64,000 bases of DNA from CAJXSD01 sp964633145 (GTDB lineage Bacteria; Pseudomonadota; Alphaproteobacteria; Rhodobacterales; Rhodobacteraceae): contig CAZWFE010000005.1 of assembly GCA_964633145.1 (NCBI GenBank), positions 10,150 to 74,149 of the forward strand, read 5' to 3'. The notes beneath the pieces were generated by a model. The model was not told the origin of the DNA. It saw only the letters and a program-made list of their open reading frames with translations, and searched no databases. Positions 1 to 8,272 of this stretch are shown piece by piece (position 1 is the stretch's first letter; each line of letters opens with the position of its first letter). The position numbers were made by a program, and so were the translations under genes.

Positions 1-1
1 A

Positions 2-514
2 AAATATTTGAATGGTTTGACCACCGTGCAGGCGCAGTTTACCCAAATCAACCCCGATGGCACATTGTCAACGGGCAAGATATTGATCAAACGTCCCGGT
101 AAAATCCGGTTTGAATATGACCCGCCCAACAACGCTTTGGTCATGGCATCGGCGGGGGCCTTGGCGATTTTTGACCCCAAGGGCAATCCGCAACCCGAAA
201 GCTATCCGTTAAACAAAACCCCACTGGGATTGTTGTTGGACAAAAATATTGATCTGCAACGCGCCAATATGGTGGTGGGCCATGTCTATGACGGAACGGC
301 CACGCAGGTGTCGGTGCAAGACCCAGAACACCCTGAGCGGGGGCGTATGGATTTGGTCTTTACTGGTCCAACACCAGAGCTGCGGCAATGGGTGGTCCAT
401 AATGAAAATGGGGAACAGACGATTGTTGTGCTGAATGACGTACAACGCGATGTTGCCATTCGCGATTACCTGTTCAACGTGCTACGCGAAATTGATCAGC
501 GCAAGAAAAAATAA
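2..514 (+). CDS. lolA: Outer-membrane lipoprotein carrier protein LolA (5' partial)
   Basis: Periplasmic chaperone that takes lipoproteins from LolCDE and hands them to the outer membrane. The visible product has the LolA pattern: an N-terminal aromatic/Gln stretch (AQFTQINPDG), a basic strand (KRPGKIRFEY) and the PLGLLL segment. The reading frame is open to the left edge (Lys-Tyr-Leu precede the first possible TTG start), so the signal peptide and true start lie outside the window. The TTG at position 8 is not the start. The gene ends just before a clear intrinsic terminator, so it is the last gene of its transcript. In this group lolA often follows ftsK, but that gene is not in view. Confidence 0.9.
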   Translation, partial: KYLNGLTTVQAQFTQINPDGTLSTGKILIKRPGKIRFEYDPPNNALVMASAGALAIFDPKGNPQPESYPLNKTPLGLLLDKNIDLQRANMVVGHVYDGTATQVSVQDPEHPERGRMDLVFTGPTPELRQWVVHNENGEQTIVVLNDVQRDVAIRDYLFNVLREIDQRKKK

Positions 515-537
515 ACGCCCCAAGCAGGGCGTTTTTC
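515..537 (+). terminator. Intrinsic terminator after lolA
   Basis: The stem ACGCCC (515-520) pairs with GGGCGT (527-532) around a 6-nt loop and is followed directly by a T-rich run (532-541). It starts one base after the lolA stop. The next gene converges on it. Confidence 0.8.
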
Positions 538-539
538 GT

Positions 540-1124
540 TTAGGTTTTATTACAGCGTTCCAGTTGTCCGCGATACATTTCACCGCGTTTGGCCACTTTG
601 TTTGATACATCTAACAACCAGCGTTTGCCTTTATAGGTGCCGCGGGAATATCCTGTCTGGCCTTCGTGATAGGCCAGATATTGATTGCGCGTATCGGATA
701 GGGAAAGCCCCAATTTCTGTTTGGAATTGTTCATATACCAGCCCATGAAATCCGTAGCGTCGTAAATGTCATTCCGTTTTGCAAAAAAACGACCTGTCGA
801 TTTGCGATAATCATCCCATGTGCCATCCAGCGCCTGCGCATAGCCATAGGCCGAACTGACACGGCCCAGGGGAATAATACCCAGCGCGTATTTCATCGGT
901 GTTTTGGCATTGGATTTGAAACGGCTTTCTTGGTGGATGGTGGCCATTTGTACGTGGACGGGCACGCCCCATTTGCGCTTGGTCGCTTGGAATGCGCGAT
1001 GAAATGCGGGGCGTTGCGACAATATCGAACAGGCGTTGTCTAAATTACGCGGCGGGCTGAAACTGGCCACGCCACACGATGATAATACCAGCACAATAAA
1101 TAATGTGCGAAGAGTTCTGCTCAT
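540..1124 (-). CDS. Lytic transglycosylase (SLT-type) lipoprotein
   Basis: Predicted outer-membrane-anchored peptidoglycan lytic transglycosylase that cleaves the MurNAc-GlcNAc bond. The start is the ATG at 1124, preceded by a GAGAG ribosome site; the frame is open further upstream but lacks such a site. Residues 1-16 are a lipoprotein signal with lipobox LSSC (Cys17). The SLT fold is indicated by the catalytic-Glu context HQES (Glu66) and the later GYAQ motif (about 94-97), both typical of family-1 transglycosylases. At 194 residues it is a small stand-alone enzyme. It converges on lolA. The family assignment is firm; the exact subfamily is not. Confidence 0.75.
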   Translation of the reverse strand: MSRTLRTLFIVLVLSSCGVASFSPPRNLDNACSILSQRPAFHRAFQATKRKWGVPVHVQMATIHQESRFKSNAKTPMKYALGIIPLGRVSSAYGYAQALDGTWDDYRKSTGRFFAKRNDIYDATDFMGWYMNNSKQKLGLSLSDTRNQYLAYHEGQTGYSRGTYKGKRWLLDVSNKVAKRGEMYRGQLERCNKT

Positions 1125-1350
1125 TTCTCTCTCGCTTTTTGTTTGTTTGTTTAGCTTACTAAAATAATCCCTTTTGCGAAAGGGACAAATCAAATTGGTA
1201 TCGAATTTGGCAATGATTTATGGTCAACGTTGTTTATCGAAATGATACTGGTTCGAAAAATTTAGATCAATTTTGTAGCGATTGTGATATCGACACCCCA
1301 TGGACAACGTTTTAATGGCGTTGTACCACACCAGCTGGGAGTAGTTGGAC

Positions 1351-1677
1351 ATGCACAACAGAATCGCAAAATATCGGCTAGGTCAGGTCGTTCGGCACAA
1401 AAAACATCCGTTTCGGGGTGTCGTGTTCGATGTGGATCCCGAATTTTCTAATTCAGAGGAATGGTACGAATCCATTCCAGAAGATAGCCGCCCCTCGAAA
1501 GAGCAGCCTTACTATCACCTACTTGCTGAAAACGAACACAGTTACTATGTCGCTTATGTGTCCGAACAAAACCTGGTCGAGGATCGTTCAGGTGAACCGG
1601 TCGAACATCCTGACGTGCCAGAAATGTTCGCCGATTTCCATGATGGGCATTACGTTATGCCCTATAACATGAACTGA
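1351..1677 (+). CDS. hspQ: Heat shock protein HspQ
   Basis: HspQ/YccV family protein of 108 residues, close to the family's usual length. It was first described as a hemimethylated-DNA binder. In enterobacteria it acts as a Lon specificity factor and affects DnaA stability. Typical family features are the opening IAKYRLGQVVRHKKHPFRGVV and the motif PYYHLLAE. The ATG at 1351 is chosen over a TTG at 1345 because GGGAG (1337-1341) is correctly spaced only for the ATG. Upstream, CCCCAT at 1296-1301 resembles a sigma32 -10 box, but the matching -35 is poor, so heat-shock control is only a possibility. Confidence 0.85.
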   Translation: MHNRIAKYRLGQVVRHKKHPFRGVVFDVDPEFSNSEEWYESIPEDSRPSKEQPYYHLLAENEHSYYVAYVSEQNLVEDRSGEPVEHPDVPEMFADFHDGHYVMPYNMN

Positions 1678-1693
1678 TGTTAATTCCCGCTGT

Positions 1694-3271
1694 TTAATAC
1701 CCTAGGGCACAGCCGTCTTTGCGGGGGTCTGATGCCCCCTCTAACACGCCGGTGTCATGCATGATAATCGCCTGCGCGCCGCCAATCGGTGTCGTGTTGT
1801 GATCCACCACGTGACCGCGTGCGGCCAAATCGCTGGCAACCACATCGCTAAATCCGCGCTCTAATTTCAATACGCCACCTTCGGGAAAGGATCGGGGCGC
1901 ATCAATGGCGGATTGAATGTCCATACCATAGGTCATCATATTGCCCAGCACACGGATGTGGCCCATTGGCTGGTATTGCCCGCCCATCACACCAAACGGC
2001 ATATAGGGTTTTCCATTTTGCGCCAACATGCCTGGGATAATTGTGTGCATGGGGCGTTTGCCGCCTGCGGCCATATTGGGGTGATCTGGGATCAGGTTAA
2101 ACCCAGCGCCACGGTTTTGCATTAAAATCCCATATTTACGACTGGCAATCCCTGATCCAAAGCCGTGGAAAATGGAAAATATCAGGGACACGGCCATTCG
2201 ATCGCGGTCGACCACAGTGATATAAACGGTATCTTTGTGGACCGCTTCGGTCAGTTGTGGAATATCGGTGCGCGCTGTTTTCGGATCAATCAATGCGGCC
2301 AATTCATCCGCCAGTTTTTGCGATACCATCCGGTCCAACCGTGTTGTGTGGTCGGGGTCTGCCAAAATGCGGTTGCGCGCATCATAGGCCAGTTTTGCGG
2401 CCTCTGCTTCAATATGGACGCGATCAGCGCCGATTGGATCCATATTGGCCAGATCAAAATTCGCCAAGATGTTCGAAATCAGAAACGCGGTTGCACCCTG
2501 TCCATTTGGTGGGTGTTCGAACAGGGTTTTGTCGCCCAAAGGTGCCGAAATCGGATCAGTATAGTCAGCGCGATTGTTTTGGAAATCGTCCATCCCATGC
2601 ACGCCCCCCAATTCCGATAGGGTATCGACCATATCTTGGGCCACGTCTGATGCATAAAACCCATCGCGCCCTTGCTGCGCGACTTTGGTCAGCACATCTG
2701 CCAATGTCGGGTTTGTAAATATAGCACCCAGTTTTGGCGCCTGGCCCGTATGTGTATAAAATGGCAGCGCCGTTTCATGCAAATCCCCCAACATCGCCGC
2801 CCAGTCCGTCGCCACACGGGGTGCCACAGGCACGCCGCGTTTGGCATAGTCGATGGTGGGCGCGCACAAACGGTCGATGCCCAATACCCCGTAATCATTG
2901 GCCAACGTGCAAAAAGCATCAATCGCACCAGGAATTGTAACCGCCGCGGCTGAACGAAGGGGGATTGTATCGTGTCCTGCCGCGCGCAACGCGTCTGCGG
3001 ATAATGCCGCAGGTGCGCGACCCGACCCATTTAGGGCCAGAATGTCATCGCTGCCCGCAGGTGAAAACAGCGCAAAGCAATCACCACCAATCCCGCACAT
3101 ATGCGGTTCGCATAGGGTCAGCATCAGCGCCCCCGCTATGGCCGCGTCAACAGCGTTTCCACCTGATTTCAATGTATCAATCGCAACCATACTGGCCAGT
3201 GGGTGCGACGTTGCACAGATACCATTTTCGGCGAATACGGCCGATCGCCCGGGGAAATGAAAATCACGCAT
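1694..3271 (-). CDS. ggt: Gamma-glutamyltransferase family protein
   Basis: Ntn-hydrolase that in its family self-cleaves before a Thr and then hydrolyses or transfers gamma-glutamyl groups, for example from glutathione. Seen: the N-terminal GGNAVDAAIA block, the GIGGD motif (61-64), and the nucleophile region where Thr348 sits in DTVYITVVD, followed by FGSG. Most relatives have T-T-H after the processing Asp; here the next residues are V-Y. There is no signal peptide, which fits the cytoplasmic YwrD-like branch (525 aa) and not the periplasmic enzyme. Single gene, transcribed toward hspQ. Substrate unknown. Confidence 0.8.
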   Translation of the reverse strand: MRDFHFPGRSAVFAENGICATSHPLASMVAIDTLKSGGNAVDAAIAGALMLTLCEPHMCGIGGDCFALFSPAGSDDILALNGSGRAPAALSADALRAAGHDTIPLRSAAAVTIPGAIDAFCTLANDYGVLGIDRLCAPTIDYAKRGVPVAPRVATDWAAMLGDLHETALPFYTHTGQAPKLGAIFTNPTLADVLTKVAQQGRDGFYASDVAQDMVDTLSELGGVHGMDDFQNNRADYTDPISAPLGDKTLFEHPPNGQGATAFLISNILANFDLANMDPIGADRVHIEAEAAKLAYDARNRILADPDHTTRLDRMVSQKLADELAALIDPKTARTDIPQLTEAVHKDTVYITVVDRDRMAVSLIFSIFHGFGSGIASRKYGILMQNRGAGFNLIPDHPNMAAGGKRPMHTIIPGMLAQNGKPYMPFGVMGGQYQPMGHIRVLGNMMTYGMDIQSAIDAPRSFPEGGVLKLERGFSDVVASDLAARGHVVDHNTTPIGGAQAIIMHDTGVLEGASDPRKDGCALGY

Positions 3272-3334
3272 GTTAAATTATCCTGTTTTTTGTAACTTTA
3301 GGATGCGGATTTCAAAAAACAAGCACCTTAACCG

Positions 3335-3742
3335 TTATTCGCGGGGCTGTATGGAAAACCCCAATGTATTTTGTCCCTGTTTGTGATGATAGGTTAGGTT
3401 GTGACACAACATGCGGATCATCGCCCAACCAAAGCCCCCTTCGGGCAGGTCGTCAGGGTTGGGTAGCGATGCATGCTCGATCACCGACTGCGGACAGGGT
3501 CGTCCGCGATCTGTGATTGTGATATGCAGCGTTTCATGTTCGGCCCAGCGCACCGACACGGGCGCATCGGGCGGAATTTGCCCATGCTCGACAATATTGT
3601 TTAAGGCCTCGGCCAAAACCAATTCACAGGTATCTGGATCATAGCGTGCCCAGATATCAGCGGGGGCATCGGTCATGATCGTATCCAGCGATTGGCGCAC
3701 GTCCAAAGGTGTTTGCAAAGTAAATTGATAAGATTTCGCCAT
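3335..3742 (-). CDS. Anti-sigma factor-like ATP-binding protein (RsbW/SpoIIAB type)
   Basis: Small GHKL-fold protein (135 aa) of the HATPase_c_2 type. In the family these kinases bind a sigma factor or other partner and phosphorylate a STAS antagonist. Visible boxes are the N-box EALNNIVEHG and the G1 box DRGRP, then a Gly-rich GGFGWAMI lid region. The ATG at 3742 follows a GGGGT ribosome site and starts 7 nt after the stop of the STAS gene, so the two are co-transcribed. No sigma factor or PP2C phosphatase gene is adjacent, so the target cannot be named. It could instead belong to a partner-switching module that controls something other than transcription. Confidence 0.75.
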   Translation of the reverse strand: MAKSYQFTLQTPLDVRQSLDTIMTDAPADIWARYDPDTCELVLAEALNNIVEHGQIPPDAPVSVRWAEHETLHITITDRGRPCPQSVIEHASLPNPDDLPEGGFGWAMIRMLCHNLTYHHKQGQNTLGFSIQPRE

Positions 3743-3749
3743 CAAATCA

Positions 3750-4085
3750 TCACCCCACGCGTAATGCACTGTCCAAATCGGGATGGATTGTGAAAATACT
3801 GTCCATTCGCGTCAGACGGAACACTTTGTCCACGGCGGGATTTAGGGCGCATAGGTCAATCCGGCGGTGTGATCCCATGTTTTTCTTAATTGATACGATG
3901 GCACCTAATCCGCTTGAATCGATAAAATCGACTTGGGTTAGGTTCAAAATAATCCGCGACGCGTCGTGGGATGTCAGGGCATCGTGGATCGCATCTTTGA
4001 ATTTCAGGGCCGCCTGTGCGTCAATGCGGTTGGCGTTGACTGTGACAGACAGTCCATTTGTTTCGGTTGATAAACTTAGGTCCAT
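3750..4085 (-). CDS. STAS-domain anti-anti-sigma factor
   Basis: Single STAS domain of 111 residues, the expected partner of the downstream kinase. The phosphorylation site is in the conserved loop FIDSSGLGAI (Ser57/Ser58), as in SpoIIAA/RsbV. The start is the ATG at 4085, preceded by GAGGATCAC; the frame is open 14 codons further upstream without a ribosome site. It is divergent from the thiolase gene, with about 86 bp between the two starts. Confidence 0.85.
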   Translation of the reverse strand: MDLSLSTETNGLSVTVNANRIDAQAALKFKDAIHDALTSHDASRIILNLTQVDFIDSSGLGAIVSIKKNMGSHRRIDLCALNPAVDKVFRLTRMDSIFTIHPDLDSALRVG

Positions 4086-4171
4086 GTGATCCTCGCAAAT
4101 TAGTTGTCTGTGAACACTAGACGGCAATCGTTACCATTCGGTATGCTCGCCCCAAATATCAGGAGGATTTG

Positions 4172-5344
4172 ATGAATAAAGTTGTCATCACTGGGGCGGC
4201 ACGGACCCCGATGGGCGGATTTCAGGGCGATTTTGATGGCGTGGCTGCGTCTAAATTGGGCGGTGCTGCATTGGCGGCTGCAATGTCAGGGGCGGGCGTC
4301 ACGGATGTTGACGAATTGATCATGGGCTGTGTTCTGCCCGCAGGTCAGGGTCAGGCCCCGGCACGTCAGGCCGGATTTGCCGCAGGTCTGGGCGATCATG
4401 TGCCAGCGACCACATTGAACAAAATGTGTGGGTCTGGGATGAAGGCTGCGATGGTGGCCTATGATCAAATCGCGTTGGGCCATGCCAATGTGGTGGCCGC
4501 CGGCGGGATGGAAAGCATGTCGAATGCCCCCTATATGCTGCCTAAAATGCGCGGTGGTGCGCGTTTGGGGCATGGTCAGGTGGTTGACCACATGTTCCTA
4601 GACGGTCTTGAGGATGCCTATGACAAGGGGCGCTTGATGGGTACCTTTGCCGAGGATTGCGCCGAAAAATATCAATTTACTCGGACTGAACAGGATGAAT
4701 ACGCACTGCGGTCGTTGTCAAATGCGTTGCAGGCGCAGGGAACGGGTGCCTTTGACGCTGAAATCGCGCCCTTTACGGTGACATCGCGCAAAGGGGATCG
4801 GGTGATCGCCAGTGACGAACAACCTGCCAAGGCGCGGCCAGAAAAAATTCCGACGTTAAAGCCTGCGTTTCGGGAAAATGGGACTGTAACGCCCGCGAAC
4901 GCATCCTCAATTTCTGATGGTGCGGCGGCATTGATTTTGGCGGATGGCGATTATGCACAGGCGCAGGGATTGCCCCAGCGCGCGGTCATTCGTGGACATG
5001 CCAGCCATGCGCAGGATCCCGCGTGGTTTTCCACGGCCCCGATCCCTGCGGCGCGAAAACTGTTGGATCGTTTGGGCTGGCAGGTGGATGATGTCGACCT
5101 GTGGGAGGTCAACGAAGCCTTTGCCGTGGTCCCCATGGCGTTCATGCGGGATATGGGGATTTCACGGGACAAAATGAACATTCATGGCGGGGCCTGCGCC
5201 TTGGGTCATCCCATTGGCGCATCTGGCGCGCGGATTATCGTGACATTGCTAAACGCGATGGAGCGTCTGGATGTCAAACGTGGCGTGGCTGCGATTTGTA
5301 TCGGTGGCGGCGAAGGAACCGCCATCGCATTAGAGCGTGAATAG
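4172..5344 (+). CDS. Acetyl-CoA C-acyltransferase (thiolase)
   Basis: Thiolase-family enzyme of 390 residues that catalyses either condensation of two acetyl-CoA or thiolysis of 3-ketoacyl-CoA. The nucleophilic Cys86 lies in NKMCGSGMKA. The His block NEAF, the second Cys in CALGHPIGASG and the C-terminal GGGEGTA loop are all present. The start is the ATG at 4172, five bases after a perfect AGGAGG (4161-4166); a TTG directly before it is ignored. It overlaps no neighbour but lies 2 nt before the next gene, so the two form an operon. Whether it acts in PHB synthesis, amino-acid breakdown or beta-oxidation cannot be told from sequence. Confidence 0.88.
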   Translation: MNKVVITGAARTPMGGFQGDFDGVAASKLGGAALAAAMSGAGVTDVDELIMGCVLPAGQGQAPARQAGFAAGLGDHVPATTLNKMCGSGMKAAMVAYDQIALGHANVVAAGGMESMSNAPYMLPKMRGGARLGHGQVVDHMFLDGLEDAYDKGRLMGTFAEDCAEKYQFTRTEQDEYALRSLSNALQAQGTGAFDAEIAPFTVTSRKGDRVIASDEQPAKARPEKIPTLKPAFRENGTVTPANASSISDGAAALILADGDYAQAQGLPQRAVIRGHASHAQDPAWFSTAPIPAARKLLDRLGWQVDDVDLWEVNEAFAVVPMAFMRDMGISRDKMNIHGGACALGHPIGASGARIIVTLLNAMERLDVKRGVAAICIGGGEGTAIALERE

Positions 5345-5346
5345 CC

Positions 5347-5802
5347 ATGACCGTTGATTATACAGATTTGCGCCAACGTGTCTTGGCGGTATGTGATGGG
5401 GAAACCGATCAGGTGGCCCTGATGGCGACTGTCGCGTGTGAAGTGCATCATAGCGACGCCCGTTTTGACTGGACAGGGTTTTACCGCGTCACGGCCCCCA
5501 ATTTGTTGAAAATTGGTCCCTATCAGGGGGGACATGGGTGTTTGCAGATCACCTTTGATCGGGGGGTTTGTGGCGCGGCGGCGCGCACGGGGCAGGTGCA
5601 ATTGGTCGATGATGTCGATGCCTTTCCAGGTCATATCGCCTGTGCATCATCGACACGATCCGAATTGGTCATCCCGTTTTACGATGCCCAAGGGTCGCTG
5701 ATCGGTGTGTTCGATATCGACAGCGATCAACCTGCGGCATTCGACCAAAATGATGCAGACCAGTTGCAATCGTTGCTGTCGGCCGTGTTTTCACAGGCCT
5801 AA
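5347..5802 (+). CDS. msrC: Free methionine-(R)-sulfoxide reductase (GAF domain)
   Basis: Cytosolic GAF-fold enzyme of 151 residues that reduces free Met-R-sulfoxide with thioredoxin. The three family cysteines are present in their usual contexts: GGHGCLQI, RGVCGAAA and GHIACASS. GPYQG and the closing GVFDIDSD are also typical. The full set of cysteines argues for a working enzyme and not a signalling GAF domain. It starts 2 nt after the thiolase stop, so it is translationally linked to it, an odd functional pairing. Confidence 0.88.
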   Translation: MTVDYTDLRQRVLAVCDGETDQVALMATVACEVHHSDARFDWTGFYRVTAPNLLKIGPYQGGHGCLQITFDRGVCGAAARTGQVQLVDDVDAFPGHIACASSTRSELVIPFYDAQGSLIGVFDIDSDQPAAFDQNDADQLQSLLSAVFSQA

Positions 5803-5828
5803 CTGACCCACGATAGCGTTCAAATATT

Positions 5829-5862
5829 TTACCCCAAAGCCGCAAGTGCCGCTTTGGGGTAA
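5829..5862. terminator. Long hairpin between convergent genes
   Basis: A 12-bp perfect stem, TTACCCCAAAGC (5829-5840) with GCTTTGGGGTAA (5851-5862), encloses a 10-nt loop. It lies between the ends of msrC (+) and the OmpA-like gene (-). Neither side has a good U-tract, so it is probably a transcript-end stabiliser or weak bidirectional terminator. Confidence 0.55.
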
Positions 5863-5890
5863 GGGAGAGACCGGTTTAACAGTTCTGCGT

Positions 5891-6565
5891 TTATCCGTTG
5901 CGGGGAACGATGATCACCTCGACACGACGGTTTTGTGCGCGCCCCTCGGGGGTCAGGTTGGATGCCAATGGCTGGTCTTCGCCTGCGCCATAGGTACGGA
6001 TGCGATAGGGGTCGACCCCATTTGCACGCACAACATCCGCAACCGCACCGGCACGGCGGGTCGATAAATCGACGTTATAGGCGGCATCGCCCGTGTTATC
6101 TGTGTGGCCCACAATCTGAACGTCAGAATTTGGATAATTCTGCAGGTTTGCGGCCAGCGTTGCCAAATCGCTGCGTAATCCGGGCGCGACATAGGTGCTG
6201 TCTACATCGAACAGAATGTCTTGGGGCAGGGTGACGATCAATCGATCGCCTGTATTTGTGATGACCACTTGGTCATTGTTCAAATCATTGCGCAGCTCTG
6301 CGGCCTGTTTGTCCAACTGGTCACCGATGGCTGCGCCTAAACCGCCCCCGATAATTGCACCCTTAATCGCGGCACCGCGGCGGTTTGATTTGCTGCCGTC
6401 ACTGGTTGCATAGGCGCCGACTGCGCCGATCAGGCTACCAATCATTGCGCCCTGTTTCGTTTTGGTGCGGTCCATGTTGGGATCATATTGCTGCGCACCG
6501 CCACAGGCGGTCAATGCCACGAGGGATGCAATAATTGTTACTGACTTAATTGTTTTGGTGCTCAT
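5891..6565 (-). CDS. OmpA-family lipoprotein with glycine-zipper domain
   Basis: Predicted outer-membrane lipoprotein (224 aa). The ATG at 6565 follows GAGGACGTT. Signal peptide and lipobox LTAC end at Cys21. Next comes a glycine-zipper segment (about 50-100; GAMIGSLIGAVGA and GAIIGGGLGAAIG), then a C-terminal OmpA peptidoglycan-binding domain with the conserved VGHTDNTG and the NRRVEV end. This order matches the YiaD/Pal-like group that links the outer membrane to the murein. The frame continues 38 codons upstream, but that part has no ribosome site and overlaps the neighbouring gene's end. Confidence 0.85.
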   Translation of the reverse strand: MSTKTIKSVTIIASLVALTACGGAQQYDPNMDRTKTKQGAMIGSLIGAVGAYATSDGSKSNRRGAAIKGAIIGGGLGAAIGDQLDKQAAELRNDLNNDQVVITNTGDRLIVTLPQDILFDVDSTYVAPGLRSDLATLAANLQNYPNSDVQIVGHTDNTGDAAYNVDLSTRRAGAVADVVRANGVDPYRIRTYGAGEDQPLASNLTPEGRAQNRRVEVIIVPRNG

Positions 6566-6675
6566 AACGTCCTCAGATATTGTGGTCGATTTCAAATTGG
6601 TTTGATCACTTTCAGTATCCACTGTCTTGGACCAAACACCAATAAGAATATTCAAAACGGCAGGAATTTGCCAGA

Positions 6676-7518
6676 TCATATATCGGCTGCTGCATCACGG
6701 CGCGCGCTTTCATGGGCTAAAATCGCGCGTTTTACGGCCAAGCCCCAGTGATAGCCGCCCAAACTGCCATCCTTGCGCAGGGCGCGGTGACAGGGGATTA
6801 ACAATCCGATTGGATTGCGTCCCACGGCCGTGCCGACGGCGCGCACAGCCTTTGGGTGGCCAATCGCCTGTGCAATATCGGAATATGTGGTGACATAGCC
6901 TGATTTGATATCCAGCAAGGCCTGCCAAACCTTGATTTGAAATGGCGCACCCATCAGCGATAGGGGCGCTGTGCCGCGCAGATTGAAAATTGCCGCGGCC
7001 CATTCGTCAAGTTGCTGGTTTTTGGGCTGAAACCGCGCCTTGGGCCAGCGGGCGGCCATGTCGTCCCATGTGTCGGATTGATCCGCATCGGATGCAAAGG
7101 CCAGACCGCAAATGCCCCGATCGGTTGCCATTAACAATGCCTGACCAAAGGGGCTGTCATACCAACCATGATAAATGTCTAATCCCAGCCCACCCGCGGC
7201 ATAGGTGCCCGGTGTCATCGCCTCCCACTTTAGGAACAAATCATACAGCCGCGCAGTACCCGACAGGCCCGCGTTCAATGCGGTATCCAATGTTGTGTGA
7301 TGATTGCGCAGCATCTGTTTTGACAGGTCTAGGGCCAAATATTGTTGATAGGCTTTGGGCGATACCCCCACCCACTTTGAGAATAATTTTTGAAAATGTG
7401 ATGGGCTCATATCCAAGGCCCGGGCCAATGTGGTCAGGTCCATCCCCTGTGGGGCCGCGTCAATCAGCTGAATTGCACGTTCGATCACGCGATAGGAATA
7501 GGATGTGTCTTGTGTCAT
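6676..7518 (-). CDS. AraC-type HTH / methylated-DNA-protein cysteine methyltransferase (Ada-like)
   Basis: Two-domain DNA repair protein: an N-terminal AraC-type helix-turn-helix (about residues 10-105 of 280) joined to an O6-alkylguanine methyltransferase domain. The acceptor Cys lies in the invariant IPCHR (Cys243 from this start), after the family signature GTAVGRNP. It lacks the N-terminal zinc/phosphotriester Cys domain of E. coli Ada, so it resembles the short Ada variants common in alphaproteobacteria. The start is uncertain: the ATG at 7518 follows TTGGAAA at about 10 nt; ATGs at 7524 and 7542 are in frame. Confidence 0.85.
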   Translation of the reverse strand: MTQDTSYSYRVIERAIQLIDAAPQGMDLTTLARALDMSPSHFQKLFSKWVGVSPKAYQQYLALDLSKQMLRNHHTTLDTALNAGLSGTARLYDLFLKWEAMTPGTYAAGGLGLDIYHGWYDSPFGQALLMATDRGICGLAFASDADQSDTWDDMAARWPKARFQPKNQQLDEWAAAIFNLRGTAPLSLMGAPFQIKVWQALLDIKSGYVTTYSDIAQAIGHPKAVRAVGTAVGRNPIGLLIPCHRALRKDGSLGGYHWGLAVKRAILAHESARRDAAADI

Positions 7519-7627
7519 CTGCATTTTTTCCAACTTTTGCATAGTTTAGGCTAGGCGAGATGTGTTTTCGACCCGAAACTTGCTATATTGCTTGTAACAG
7601 ACGGAAAATCGGGGCAAACACGGATCC

Positions 7628-8272
7628 ATGTCAAAACAGCTTGATTATCATACCATTCGTGAAATCTTTACACGGTTTCAGGACGTCAGCCCCGAACCCA
7701 AGGGGGAATTGGACCATGTCAATGTCTATACATTGGTGGTTGCGGTGGCGCTGTCGGCGCAGGCCACGGATGTTGGCGTAAACAAAGCCACCAAAGAGCT
7801 GTTCAAAATCGCGGATACGCCGCAAAAAATGCTGGATCTGGGCGAAGAGGGGTTGATTGAACATATCAAAACCATCGGGCTTTATCGGAATAAGGCGAAA
7901 AATGTCATCAAGCTTAGCCAGATCTTGGTCGATCACTACGGTGGCGAGGTGCCAAATTCCCGCGCGGCATTGCAATCCTTGCCAGGCGTTGGCCGCAAAA
8001 CGGCGAATGTCGTGTTGAATATGTGGTGGCGTCAGCCCGCGCAGGCGGTGGATACCCATATTTTCCGTGTCGGCAATCGCACTGGCATCGCCCCGGGCAA
8101 AGATGTAGATGCGGTCGAACGCGCGATAGAAGATCACATCCCAGCGGATTTTCAACTGCATGCCCATCATTGGTTGATCTTGCATGGTCGCTATCATTGC
8201 AAGGCCCGCAAGCCGATGTGTTCAACATGTTTGATCCGCGATCTGTGCGGATATGAGGAAAAAGAGTTATGA
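7628..8272 (+). CDS. nth: Endonuclease III
   Basis: Bifunctional DNA glycosylase/AP lyase (214 aa) that removes oxidised pyrimidines. The helix-hairpin-helix LPGVGRKTANVV contains the catalytic Lys and is followed by VDTHIFRV with the catalytic Asp. The [4Fe-4S] loop at the C-terminus has exact C-x6-C-x2-C-x5-C spacing (CKARKPMCSTCLIRDLC). Its stop overlaps the start of the kinase gene by 4 nt (ATGA), so they are one transcript. Confidence 0.93.
   Translation: MSKQLDYHTIREIFTRFQDVSPEPKGELDHVNVYTLVVAVALSAQATDVGVNKATKELFKIADTPQKMLDLGEEGLIEHIKTIGLYRNKAKNVIKLSQILVDHYGGEVPNSRAALQSLPGVGRKTANVVLNMWWRQPAQAVDTHIFRVGNRTGIAPGKDVDAVERAIEDHIPADFQLHAHHWLILHGRYHCKARKPMCSTCLIRDLCGYEEKEL

Noticed and set aside
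1272..1301. Heat-shock promoter before hspQ
   Set aside because: CCCCAT is present, but the only -35 candidate (TTTGTAG, 17-nt spacer) matches poorly, so it is not listed as a feature.
5829..5862. Hairpin as a classical rho-independent terminator
   Set aside because: The stem is strong but no U-tract follows on either strand; kept only as a possible bidirectional transcript end.
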